Shown: positions 32,019 to 39,764 of the stretch, in pieces | Position numbering within the stretch: the first letter of the stretch is position 1 | Layout of the letters: every line of letters begins with the position of its first letter | Assembly: GCF_024505145.1 (NCBI RefSeq) | Contig: NZ_JANIAA010000004.1 | Span: 1 to 64,000 of the forward strand | Length of the DNA: 64,000 nucleotides | Direction of reading: 5' to 3' | DNA from: Streptomyces rugosispiralis | GTDB taxonomy: Bacteria > Actinomycetota > Actinomycetes > Streptomycetales > Streptomycetaceae | Program-made: the position numbers and the translations under genes | Notes under the pieces: model-generated | The model's database searches: none | What the model saw: only the letters and a program-made list of their open reading frames with translations | What the model was told of the DNA's origin: nothing

Positions 32019-32047
32019 GCGAATTTGTCACCGGACGCAAAATTCGC
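32019..32047. promoter_or_regulatory. Palindrome upstream of the SCO0930-type lipoprotein gene
   Basis: GCGAATTT at 32019-32026 and AAATTCGC at 32040-32047 form perfect 8-bp arms around a 13-nt centre, 91 bp before the lipoprotein start. The location after the NuoF terminator suggests an operator within the gene's own promoter. Confidence 0.45.
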
Positions 32048-32070
32048 CGGATCGCTGAGCGCACAGCAGT

Positions 32071-32095
32071 CGACGGCCGTTTCTCACGGCCGTCG
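32071..32095 (-). terminator. Hairpin after the NuoF-like gene
   Basis: CGACGGCCGT and ACGGCCGTCG form a perfect 10-bp stem with a 5-nt loop, 33 nt past the NuoF-like stop codon. It probably ends or attenuates the cytochrome/NuoF transcript before the lipoprotein genes. Confidence 0.7.
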
Positions 32096-32128
32096 CGGTG
32101 TCGGTGGTGCGGCTGGATCGTCCCCTCG

Positions 32129-33652
32129 CTACTCCTCGATGCGCAGCGCCAGCGCGGGGCAGCGGCGGACCGCGCGGACCGCCTGCGCCCGTAGCTGCCG
32201 GGGCACTTCCATGTTGGCCGAGGCCGGATAGCCGTCGATGCCGAGCGTCAGCACCTCGGGCGGCAGGATGTCCGCGCACAGCCCATGGCCCTGGCACAGC
32301 GACCAGTCCACCAGCAGCTTCTCCATCGGCCCCCGCTGGCGGCGCTCATCGCGCGCCGCGGGGTTCAGCGGGGCGGGCGGCAGGGCGAGCGGCTGCGCGT
32401 CCTCCGGCAGCGGCAGCACCCCCATGGTGGGCCGTCCGCAGCCGGCGCCGAGCGCATGCGCCTCGAACTCCTCGGGGAACGCGTCCAGCGCGGTGGTCAC
32501 GAAACCTGCGGTGCCATCGGGATGGCTGCAGGCCCCGCGCTTCTTCACCGAGTTGACGTAGGCGCGCACATTGTCGATCGCGGACTGGCCACCGCCGCGC
32601 TCCACCTGGCCGATGGCGTCCGCGAGCGCGGGCAGCCCGATGAAGCAGGGCCCGCACTGACCGGCCGTCTCGGCGGCCAGCCAGCGCGCGATCCGCGCGG
32701 TCTCGCCGAGCGGGCAGGTGTTCTCGGGGATGGGCAGCACCGCACCGGCGCCCAGCCGGGCGCCGTACTTCTTCATGGACTCCCGGGAGATGGTGGCGGC
32801 GTTGATGCTCTTGGGATCCAGCCATTTGCCGTGGTAGCCGCCCACCAGTACCGCCTGACCGGCGGTGAGGCCGCACAGCTCCAGGACGTAGGTCAGCGGC
32901 ACCCCGGTGGGCGTCTCCATCACGTACTTGCCACCGACCGTCAGCAGAGTGGTGCCCGGCTCGGTGGGCAGCCCCACCGAGCGGTACGGCAGGGCGCCCA
33001 TCCGGGCGGCCACCGCGAGCTGGGCGAACGTCTCGGTGTTGGACAGCAGGGTGGGCAGCCCGCTGAGCCCGCTGTCGCTGGTCCTGATCTTGCGGCCGTT
33101 GGGGATGGCCGGGGCGCCGCTGATGCCGTTGATGACCGCGCCGCCCTCACCGGCGACAAACCGGTCGTCGGTGACGTTCACCGAGACCGGGACGCCACTG
33201 GGGCCGCGCTCGGCGATCGCGGCGGCCACGGACTCCTGGACGTCCTGGCGGTGCACCGCGATGGCCACCTCCTCGGCGCCGAGCGCCTCGGCGGCGAGCA
33301 CGGCGCCGTCGATCACCAGATGCGGGGTGTGCAGCAGCAGCGCGGTGTCCTTGAGGCAACTGGGTTCGCCCTCACTGCCGTTGACCACCACGGCGCAGCG
33401 GCCCTCGCGCCGGCCGGCCGACTCCACGACGGCCTGGACCTTCTTGGCGAAGGGGAAACCGGCGCCGCCGCGCCCGCGCAGATCGATGTTCTCCGCGAGC
33501 GCCACCAGCTCATCCGCCCGGAGGGCGGGCATGGTGCCATGGACGGTCAGATGGCCGACGCGGTCGAGCCGGTACACCTCGTCGAGCCCGGCCAGCAGCC
33601 GGGGCGGGTCGACACAGGCGAGCCTGGGTTTGGTCTTGATCACCGGTCCCAC
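32129..33652 (-). CDS. NuoF-like flavin/Fe-S oxidoreductase fused to a ferredoxin
   Basis: 507 residues. FMN/NADH-type core: LRGRGGAGFPFAKK at 59-71, VVNGSEGEPSCLKD at 90-102, an SLBB-like segment VLVGGYHGKWL at 268-278, and the Fe-S domain at about 310-380. The canonical ExCGxCxxC is here ETAGQCGPC: Ala330 replaces the first Cys, leaving Cys333, Cys336 and Cys375, with an extra Cys313 nearby. A C-terminal ferredoxin domain (445-507) has Cys453, Cys459 and Cys498-Pro, the three-cysteine pattern of [3Fe-4S] ferredoxins. The start overlaps the membrane cytochrome gene. It is not part of a nuo operon; it probably feeds electrons to the adjacent membrane protein (inference). Confidence 0.88.
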   Translation of the reverse strand: MGPVIKTKPRLACVDPPRLLAGLDEVYRLDRVGHLTVHGTMPALRADELVALAENIDLRGRGGAGFPFAKKVQAVVESAGRREGRCAVVVNGSEGEPSCLKDTALLLHTPHLVIDGAVLAAEALGAEEVAIAVHRQDVQESVAAAIAERGPSGVPVSVNVTDDRFVAGEGGAVINGISGAPAIPNGRKIRTSDSGLSGLPTLLSNTETFAQLAVAARMGALPYRSVGLPTEPGTTLLTVGGKYVMETPTGVPLTYVLELCGLTAGQAVLVGGYHGKWLDPKSINAATISRESMKKYGARLGAGAVLPIPENTCPLGETARIARWLAAETAGQCGPCFIGLPALADAIGQVERGGGQSAIDNVRAYVNSVKKRGACSHPDGTAGFVTTALDAFPEEFEAHALGAGCGRPTMGVLPLPEDAQPLALPPAPLNPAARDERRQRGPMEKLLVDWSLCQGHGLCADILPPEVLTLGIDGYPASANMEVPRQLRAQAVRAVRRCPALALRIEE

Positions 33653-34539
33653 CCGCGAGAGGCGCCGAGCGGCTGACTGTCACGCCGTCCGGACTCGGCC
33701 GAACGGGGGCGCGGCACGGTGGGATCGGCCCGCCGGGTCCGGCCCTCCTGCATGCTGCGGGCCGGAGGGTTCCTGACCTCGATGCCGTCCGCCCGGTCGA
33801 TGTCCTGGCGCCGCCGCTGGACCAGCCGCAGCCACAGCGCGATGGCCACACCGGCCAGCGCCGCGATGTAGCCGTAGGTCGCCCAGATCTTGGCGGCGCG
33901 TCCCGCCTTCAGACCGTGGATCAGCGCGGCGCACCACGCGGGGTAGGCGCCCACGTGCAGCGCCCGCCACCAGCGGTAGCGCCAGCGGGAGTTCCCCCTG
34001 GAGGCGAACGAGCTGCGGGCCGCACCGGTCACCGCGGCTATCACGAAGAGATAGCCGGCGATGGTGCCGAGCCCGATCAGCACCGGCTGATTTGCGTCAG
34101 CGAACGGTATCGCGATGGACGCGGCGTTGGTGTGGCTCTCCGCGACCTTGACCCAGATGTGTACGGCCAGGAAGAGCAGTCCGGCGACCGCGGCCGCCCG
34201 GTGGATGGCCTGGGCCAGCAGCCGCTGTTTGGTGTGCAGGATCATCTGGTCGGTCGCGGCGAGCCCCCACAGCACCGCCGAGGTGAGACAGACCAGCGCG
34301 AGCACACCCGCGCCGAAGTCGAGGAATACGAACATCTTCGAGAACGCGCCGGCGCTCCATGTCACGTACAGGGACAGTGCGATGGTGCCGGCGATGGCAT
34401 AGATCCGGAGATGGCGTGGCCATCCCAGTCCGGATGGATCATGCTGCTGGGTCCGGCGAGCGGCTCGTCGTCCGCCACGAGCTCGGCGTCCCCCGTGACG
34501 CCCCTGCGAGGAGGGGAGCGGCGTTTGGGACATGGACAT
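33640..34539 (-). CDS. Membrane cytochrome b / ferric reductase-like protein
   Basis: 299 residues from the ATG at 34539 (GGGAGG five nt upstream). A basic N-terminal tail is followed by about six membrane helices between residues 45 and 240. Two histidine pairs sit within helices: His113 and His127, and His195 and His208. Spacing of 13-14 residues in two helices is the pattern that ligates two b hemes in ferric reductase/NADPH oxidase-type domains. The C-terminal 55 residues are a charged cytoplasmic tail. It overlaps the NuoF-like gene by 13 bp, so the two are co-translated. Likely role: passing electrons across the membrane; substrate unknown. Confidence 0.85.
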   Translation of the reverse strand: MSMSQTPLPSSQGRHGGRRARGGRRAARRTQQHDPSGLGWPRHLRIYAIAGTIALSLYVTWSAGAFSKMFVFLDFGAGVLALVCLTSAVLWGLAATDQMILHTKQRLLAQAIHRAAAVAGLLFLAVHIWVKVAESHTNAASIAIPFADANQPVLIGLGTIAGYLFVIAAVTGAARSSFASRGNSRWRYRWWRALHVGAYPAWCAALIHGLKAGRAAKIWATYGYIAALAGVAIALWLRLVQRRRQDIDRADGIEVRNPPARSMQEGRTRRADPTVPRPRSAESGRRDSQPLGASRGWDR

Positions 34540-34752
34540 TGGAGCCTCCCGATCGCGCGGATTCGCGCGGGTGACGAGATACGTCAAAGTCGTCTTGGGG
34601 GCAGCAGCTTCTCGGAAGTACACGTGATCTCCATAAGATTTGTCGTAACGTGACAACTTCTAGTGGACGAACCGTGCCCACACCGTCCCTGGCTGATCCA
34701 CTGTCATCCCAATGGCAAAGAACCGGCAAAGTGCCGGGACCGGGAGGGGGCG

Positions 34753-34780
34753 GGGTCCTCTATGACGTAGCGGAGGACCC
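34753..34780. promoter_or_regulatory. Interrupted palindrome before the PucR gene
   Basis: GGGTCCTC at 34753-34760 pairs with GAGGACCC at 34773-34780, 31 bp upstream of the PucR-type start. It could be an autoregulatory site. The rest of 34540-34810 holds the two divergent promoters; an AT-richer block near 34630-34665 is the probable cytochrome promoter. Confidence 0.4.
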
Positions 34781-34810
34781 TCGACTCCCTGACCGGTACT
34801 GGACGAACCG

Positions 34811-36055
34811 GTGACGGAGGCAACCTCCACGGACCTGACCGACCCCCCAACGGCCAGGTCTCCCCCCGGCAAGAACGAGGTAATGATGGGCGAACTCGTG
34901 AACCGCATCTGGTCCCGCCCCCGTGGCGAGTGGACCCGGGTGCTGCGCAATGAACTCCCGTCCCTGGCCGACGAGGTGGTTGAGAACCTTCGGCACAGAA
35001 TTCCGGGATTCGCCGAACTCCTGGAGGACTCTGAGCGAGACAAGGTCCGATGGGGAGTCGAGCAGGCTCTCCTGACGGCGCTCGACCACCGCAGGGCGGG
35101 CGAGGACGGCGCGGGCGAGCAGGCCGCCGCCTCCGGTGAGGAGGCGCTGGCCGAGGTGCCGCCCGAGCGGGCCCGGCGCGATCTGTTCGAGGCCCTCATC
35201 GGCGAGGTGGCGGTCTCCGAGCGCACCCTGGTGGAGCTCTCCCGGGCCGCCCGCTGGCCGCTTCCCGAGACGGTGCAGGCCATCGCCCTGCCCACCCCGG
35301 GCGAGGCCCCGCAGCTGGCCGCCGTGCTGGGCGACACCCTCATCGGCGCGGTCGGCGACGAGCTGTGCCTGCTGATCCCCGACCCGGACGCGGACCCGGG
35401 GCCCACCGCGGACACCGGCGCCGTCGCCGCCCAGGAGGGCGAGAAGGACCCGGAGCGGGAGGCCACCCCGGCCGAGCCCGGCACCCGGGCGGCGCTGGAG
35501 ACCGCGCTGCGCGGCCGTACCGCGGCCGTGGGCCATGTGGTACCGCTCAACGACGCGTCCTCCTCGGTGCGTTGGGCCCGGCGGCTGCTGACCCTGACGC
35601 CCGCCCGCCCCGGCCCCGAGGCCCGGGTGCTCTTCGTCGACGACCATCTGTCGATGCTGCTGCTCCTGCAGGACGAGTCGCTGGTCCGGGCGCTGGCCGC
35701 CCGGTGGCTCAAGCCGCTGGTCGGGCTGACCCCCCGGCAGAGCGAGCGGCTGCAGATGACGCTGCTGGCCTGGCTGGAGGGCGGTGGCGCGCCCGAGGCG
35801 GCCAAGGCCCTCAAGGTGCATCCGCAGACCGTGCGATACCGGCTGCGCCAGATCGAGAAGCTCTTCGGGCCCGGCCTGCGGGACCCCCGAATACGCTTCG
35901 AGCTGGAGATGGCGCTGCGCGGCCGCAGGCTGATGGCGCAGATGGACCGGATACGGCGCCACGCGTCCCGGGTGAGCCGCCGGACCCGTACCGGCGCGCC
36001 CCCCGGTGTCCGGCCGCTGGGCATCGCCAGGGAGGCGCGCGTCAACGGACTCTGA
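34811..36055 (+). CDS. PucR/CdaR-type transcriptional regulator
   Basis: 414 residues from GTG 34811; an in-frame ATG at 34883 is a shorter alternative. The middle holds an acidic linker (DPDADPGPTADT, EGEKDPEREATP). The C-terminal HTH_30 domain is clear: LTPRQSERLQMTLLAWLEGG, then AAKALKVHPQTVRYRLRQIE, the PucR/CdaR recognition helix. PucR proteins control purine, sugar-acid or amino-acid use, and actinobacterial ones are often linked to membrane or lipid genes. It is divergent from the cytochrome/NuoF genes and may regulate them (inference). A strong terminator follows. Confidence 0.92.
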   Translation: MTEATSTDLTDPPTARSPPGKNEVMMGELVNRIWSRPRGEWTRVLRNELPSLADEVVENLRHRIPGFAELLEDSERDKVRWGVEQALLTALDHRRAGEDGAGEQAAASGEEALAEVPPERARRDLFEALIGEVAVSERTLVELSRAARWPLPETVQAIALPTPGEAPQLAAVLGDTLIGAVGDELCLLIPDPDADPGPTADTGAVAAQEGEKDPEREATPAEPGTRAALETALRGRTAAVGHVVPLNDASSSVRWARRLLTLTPARPGPEARVLFVDDHLSMLLLLQDESLVRALAARWLKPLVGLTPRQSERLQMTLLAWLEGGGAPEAAKALKVHPQTVRYRLRQIEKLFGPGLRDPRIRFELEMALRGRRLMAQMDRIRRHASRVSRRTRTGAPPGVRPLGIAREARVNGL

Positions 36056-36080
36056 CCAGGACTCCGCCACCACAGGGCGA

Positions 36081-36114
36081 ACCGCCGGCCGCGCTCACGC
36101 GGTCGGCGGTTTTC
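36081..36114 (+). terminator. Rho-independent terminator after the PucR gene
   Basis: ACCGCCGGCCGCG and CGCGGTCGGCGGT form a 13-bp stem (one G-T wobble) with a CTCA loop, followed by TTTTC. It lies 25 nt after the stop codon and is the best classical terminator in the window. Confidence 0.85.
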
Positions 36115-36165
36115 GCTGCCCCCGGCGGCCGGGAGTCCGCCGCGACCGCCGGTGCGGGGTGGTTC

Positions 36166-36329
36166 AGAGCCTGTGTCATATCCCCGGTCGGATCAGCGTG
36201 CGGCGTCTGGTGCGTGCGATCGCAAGGCGCAGGAGCGCCCTCGTGGCGGAGCCACTCGGGTGTTTCGGCAACGCCGCGAGCGTGCGTGCCAGGCGTCGCA
36301 CGCCCGGCCGGGGATATGACACAGGCTCT
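36166..36329. mobile_element. MITE-like element with 22-bp terminal inverted repeats
   Basis: The ends, AGAGCCTGTGTCATATCCCC (plus GG) and its exact complement at 36308-36329, are perfect 22-bp inverted repeats; pairing continues with few mismatches through GCGTGCGGCGTCTGGTGCGTGC and its partner near 36280. The 164-bp element has no gene and looks like a miniature inverted-repeat transposable element or long hairpin. Its last base is the first T of the TCA that is the sigma-factor gene's stop codon on the opposite strand, so insertion may have set the end of that protein. No target duplication is obvious. Confidence 0.75.
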
Positions 36330-37294
36330 CAGCCTCTCGCCCCGGCGGGCGCCGCCGTACGCGGGGCCGTGCGCATCGCGGTGTTCAGGCCGAGCAGTTC
36401 GCGGTACGCGTGGGAGCAGAAGGCACATTCGGCGAGGTGGCGCGCGAGCGCCCGGCCGCGCACCCCGCCGCGGCGCACCGAGGCGCCGAGCTGGCCGCTG
36501 TAGTGCCGGCACCGGTCGTCCCGCGCCGACTCCAGATGGGCCCGCAGATACGACTCCCGCAGCCCCTCCCGGGCCCGGAAGGCCAGCGAGGTCACCCCGC
36601 TGGGGGAGATGCCCAGCACCATGGCCACCCGGTGCGGGGGCTCCTCCTCGACAAGGGTCAGCCACAGCACGGTCTGCCAGCGCTCGGGGAGTCCCCGGAA
36701 GCTGCGGATGAGCAACCGGCGGTCCTCCCGGGCCACCAGATGCTGCTGAGGGTCGGCCGTGGACGGGTGCTGCCGCCAGGACTCGAAGTCGGCGGTGAGC
36801 AGCACCCCGCGCTCCCCGGCGCTCCACTCCATCGCCGTATGCCGCACCACGGTGAGCAGATACGGCCGCCAGGGGCCCCGCGGACCACCCCCGGCGCGAA
36901 CGGCCTGGAAGGTGCGGAAGAACGCCTCGGAGGCCAGGTCCTCGGCGTCATGGGGGTCACGGCAGCAGGTCCGGGCGTAGCGAAGGGTCGCCGCGTGGTG
37001 GCGGCGGTAGAGCAGGTCGGCCGCGGCCGGACTGCTGCTCCCCGACCGGTAGCCCGCCACCAACTCCCGGGTGAGCTCCTGGTCCGATGCGTGACGGTCC
37101 GAAGCCTTACGGTCCGAAGCGTGACGGACCGGTCGGTCGGTATGTTCCGGTCCCGGGAACCCCTCGGTGTCCGGATGCTCAGCCGCCGGAGGGTCGGTGG
37201 CCGCGTCGTCGTCCGCGGCCTGGTGTAAGTGCTCGGTGACAGCGCGGCGCGCGTCGGCCTTCCGGCCGACGCGCGCCTGGTGAGTGTGGTCCAT
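36329..37294 (-). CDS. ECF sigma factor with C-terminal zinc-finger domain
   Basis: 321 residues. A charged N-terminal extension (about 1-70, with repeated DRKASDRHASD) precedes region 2 (YRRHHAATLRYARTCCRD, then DAEDLASEAFFRTFQAV) and region 4 (LPERWQTVLWLTLVEEEPPH, VAMVLGISPSGVTSLAFRAR). After that comes an anti-sigma-like HC2 zinc finger (CRHYSG, then HLAECAFC, an H-x3-C-x2-C motif), an architecture known from ECF groups that regulate themselves. The ATG shares an A with the stop of the DUF1996 gene (TGATG), so it is translationally coupled to a secreted protein. The stop lies at the edge of the MITE. Confidence 0.9.
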   Translation of the reverse strand: MDHTHQARVGRKADARRAVTEHLHQAADDDAATDPPAAEHPDTEGFPGPEHTDRPVRHASDRKASDRHASDQELTRELVAGYRSGSSSPAAADLLYRRHHAATLRYARTCCRDPHDAEDLASEAFFRTFQAVRAGGGPRGPWRPYLLTVVRHTAMEWSAGERGVLLTADFESWRQHPSTADPQQHLVAREDRRLLIRSFRGLPERWQTVLWLTLVEEEPPHRVAMVLGISPSGVTSLAFRAREGLRESYLRAHLESARDDRCRHYSGQLGASVRRGGVRGRALARHLAECAFCSHAYRELLGLNTAMRTAPRTAAPAGARG

Positions 37295-38793
37295 CAGCCG
37301 CACTGCTTGCCGCTGTTGATGCAGTCCACCGCCTCGTTCATCAGGTCCTCCGACATCACGTTGATGAAGTCGTCGTGGTCCGTGATGGGCTTGTGCAACT
37401 GCTCGGGGAAGCCGTCCACGGCGAACGGGGTGTTGGCCGGCACGTCGTAGGTGATGGTGTTCACCAGCTGGGGGATCGCCTTGAAGCCGTTGGGGCAGGA
37501 GCCGTCCTCGCCCGCGAACGCCACGTGGTCACGGTGGTTGGCGCTGTCGATGTTCTGGCCGTCCCAGCAGCTCTGGAAGTCGAAGGTCCGGGTGACCGAG
37601 CTGCCCTCGGGGCAGAGCGGGTACTTGTCGGTCAGCTGACGGTCCTCGAAGCCGGTGCAGCTCCAGGAGGCGTTCGCGTTCTTGTCGCCGTTGGTGAACG
37701 CCTTGGCGTCACCGGTGATGATGCGCAGGAACTTCGGCATCGCGGCGACCTTGCTCTGCGCGTTGCCCTTGAACTCGATCTTGGAGCTCTTGGGGGTCAG
37801 GATCGTGCCGACGTTGCCCTCCTGGCCGCCGCCGAGCTGGTCGGCGTCCGCCTCGTCCTTGCCGTCCTGGGCGCGGACCACGGGCCAGTAGTAGGTCGAC
37901 TTGTCGTCCTGGTTCTGGCAGGAGGTGCCGCCCTGCTCGAAGCTCTGGTTGTTGGCGAAGGCGTCGTTCTTGTCGCTGCCCACGTAGTCGTGCATGTGGT
38001 GGGCGCCGTTGCCGACACCGGGCGCGACGATGACGTTGTCACTGTTGCGCAGCCCCGGGTCGCCGACTCCGCATTCGGAGCTGAAGGTGCCGGTGGAGCC
38101 GTTCCCCTGGGCCTGCGGCGGCTGCTGGACGTTCGGCTGCACCTTGGTGATGTCGACGAAGTCGTCCTGTGACGGGCCGTTGCCCGCCTGGCCGCCGCCG
38201 TTGCCGGGCACCTCGTTGGCGCCCTCGCCGCCCTGCTGGTCGCCGCCTTGCTGCTGGCCGCCTTGCTGGTCGCCGCCCTGCTGCTGGCCGCCCTGCTGCT
38301 GGCCGCCCTGCTGCTGACCGCCTTGCTGCTGGCCGCCCTGGCCCTGGCCGGCCTGGTTGGCGACCTCCTGCCACTTGCAGTTGGCCATGCCCTGCAACTG
38401 GGAATTCTTGCCGCCGCCCATGGCCGCGCCGATGTTGTTCAGCGTCTGGGAGCGGTCGTCGTTGAGCTTGGAGAGCACGGCGCCGTTCGAACCCTGCTGC
38501 TGGTTCATCCGCTGGTACGCCTTGGCCACCTGGTTGTCCAGCTCGGCCAGGTTCTTGTCGACCTTGGGCTGGGCCTTCGACGGCACGTCACGCAGTTGCT
38601 GCCCCACATCGGGGCACTGGATCGTCCCCGCCTTCGCGGCCACGGTGTTGTTCTGGTCGGAGCCGTTCTTGTCGCCGTGGGCGGACGCGTTGGCGGCGAT
38701 GATCGCGGCCCCGCCGCCGCCGAGCGCCAGCGCGGCGACGATGGCGACGGTCTTGTTCGTGAACCGCCCGCGTTTGTGGGTCTGTTGCCTCAT
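37294..38793 (-). CDS. Secreted DUF1996 protein with Gly-Gln repeats
   Basis: 499 residues. The N-terminus is basic with one hydrophobic segment ([20 protein letters not shown]) and an Ala-type cleavage site, so it is exported. Residues 153-189 are a [10 protein letters not shown] repeat (DNA 38227-38337). The C-terminal half, about 235-490, is DUF1996: [53 protein letters not shown] and [16 protein letters not shown]. It is rich in Cys and His. DUF1996 is found in fungal and actinobacterial secreted proteins with no known activity. It lies 20 bp downstream of the DUF4142 gene and is coupled to the sigma factor. Confidence 0.9.
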   Translation of the reverse strand: MRQQTHKRGRFTNKTVAIVAALALGGGGAAIIAANASAHGDKNGSDQNNTVAAKAGTIQCPDVGQQLRDVPSKAQPKVDKNLAELDNQVAKAYQRMNQQQGSNGAVLSKLNDDRSQTLNNIGAAMGGGKNSQLQGMANCKWQEVANQAGQGQGGQQQGGQQQGGQQQGGQQQGGDQQGGQQQGGDQQGGEGANEVPGNGGGQAGNGPSQDDFVDITKVQPNVQQPPQAQGNGSTGTFSSECGVGDPGLRNSDNVIVAPGVGNGAHHMHDYVGSDKNDAFANNQSFEQGGTSCQNQDDKSTYYWPVVRAQDGKDEADADQLGGGQEGNVGTILTPKSSKIEFKGNAQSKVAAMPKFLRIITGDAKAFTNGDKNANASWSCTGFEDRQLTDKYPLCPEGSSVTRTFDFQSCWDGQNIDSANHRDHVAFAGEDGSCPNGFKAIPQLVNTITYDVPANTPFAVDGFPEQLHKPITDHDDFINVMSEDLMNEAVDCINSGKQCG

Positions 38794-38813
38794 AAGATCA
38801 CTTCACTTAGTCG

Positions 38814-39455
38814 TTAGAGGGCGTCGAAGTCGACAAGCCCGGTGTCCTCGAGGACCGTGATGTGGTCGAGAACGATGGCATTGGCCCTGGTGGCCAGAGA
38901 TCTGACCATGGAGTTGCGGCTCTCGGCTCGCACCTGCGCCACAAGGTTGAACACCTTGCCGTGAGCGGCGCGCAACCGGTTTGCGAACACCCGCTCGAAC
39001 TCGGCGCTGCTGCCAGCGTTGGTCATCTCATTCAGCCAGCCCTGCTGCTGCGCGTTGGGCTGACTGGGCAGCTGGATTCCGAGAGCCCGGCCGACCTCCT
39101 CGGAGCGGCGGTCGAGTTCGGTGTGCCCCTCGATGAGATGCTCACCCGCGGTCTTCACGGCATCCCGGCTGTCGCGCTCCTGGGCGAGACGCCCGGCGGG
39201 GAGCTCCCACGTTCCGGCGAGCCTGACTTTGCGGACAAAGTCCCGGTCAGTGGCCGTGAGCGGCCCGTACTGGGTGCTGACCGTCCCACCGCCGTCGTCC
39301 GTGACGCCATTGCGCGGCTGGGCCACGCTGCTCTCACCGAACAACGACACCGGAATGAGGATCGCCGCCAGGGTGACGGCGAGCGCCCCGATGATGAGTC
39401 CGGTGCCGATGGTACGGCTGGAGCCGATGGATCTGGTGAGGTTTGCTGATGGCAC
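38814..39455 (-). CDS. Membrane-anchored DUF4142 protein
   Basis: 213 residues from GTG 39455, preceded by AAGGAGGG. One N-terminal hydrophobic segment (IGTGLIIGALAVTLAAILIPVSLF) acts as anchor or signal; the rest is the helical DUF4142 domain (LTATDRDFVRKVRLAGTWELPAG, then HLIEGHTELDRRSEEVGRAL and VFNLVAQVRAESRN), related to ferritin-like helical bundles. First gene of the three-gene unit with DUF1996 and the ECF sigma factor. Function is unknown; exposure on the outer face is inferred. Confidence 0.9.
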   Translation of the reverse strand: MPSANLTRSIGSSRTIGTGLIIGALAVTLAAILIPVSLFGESSVAQPRNGVTDDGGGTVSTQYGPLTATDRDFVRKVRLAGTWELPAGRLAQERDSRDAVKTAGEHLIEGHTELDRRSEEVGRALGIQLPSQPNAQQQGWLNEMTNAGSSAEFERVFANRLRAAHGKVFNLVAQVRAESRNSMVRSLATRANAIVLDHITVLEDTGLVDFDAL

Positions 39456-39764
39456 AGCGCCCTCCTTGGTTCGGAGTGACACCGGACGCTAGTACCTCGT
39501 GTGGCTCGGTCGTGGAGACCTCATCACTAGTGAATAAAGCCGGGACAGAGATCATTACCTGCTGGTACTCTGCGCGGCCGCTCTCCGGAGGGCGCTCACA
39601 AAGATTTTTCCCGCCGCGTTGAGCAACTCACCGGGCCCGTACGTACGGCAGGGAGAACCCGGTGCACGGCCGTGCCCGAACGCTCGGCCGGACACCGTCC
39701 CGACGACCCGGAGGCGCCCCGCCGTGGATGCGACAGCGCGGAAGACCACGCCCACCAGGCCCCG
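39456..39764. other. 309-bp gap between AfsR-like stop and DUF4142 start
   Basis: No credible gene. The left part must carry the DUF4142 promoter on the minus strand; perfect palindromes TCACTAGTGA (39524-39533) and CCGTACGTACGG (39637-39648) are visible and could be operators. A short antisense frame at 39555-39755 shows no coding character. Confidence 0.5.

Noticed and set aside
32129..33652. Part of a respiratory complex I operon
   Set aside because: No other nuo gene is nearby, one cluster Cys is missing, and a ferredoxin is fused.
39555..39755. 66-codon minus-strand frame in the AfsR/DUF4142 gap
   Set aside because: No ribosome site, no known domain and ordinary intergenic base use.
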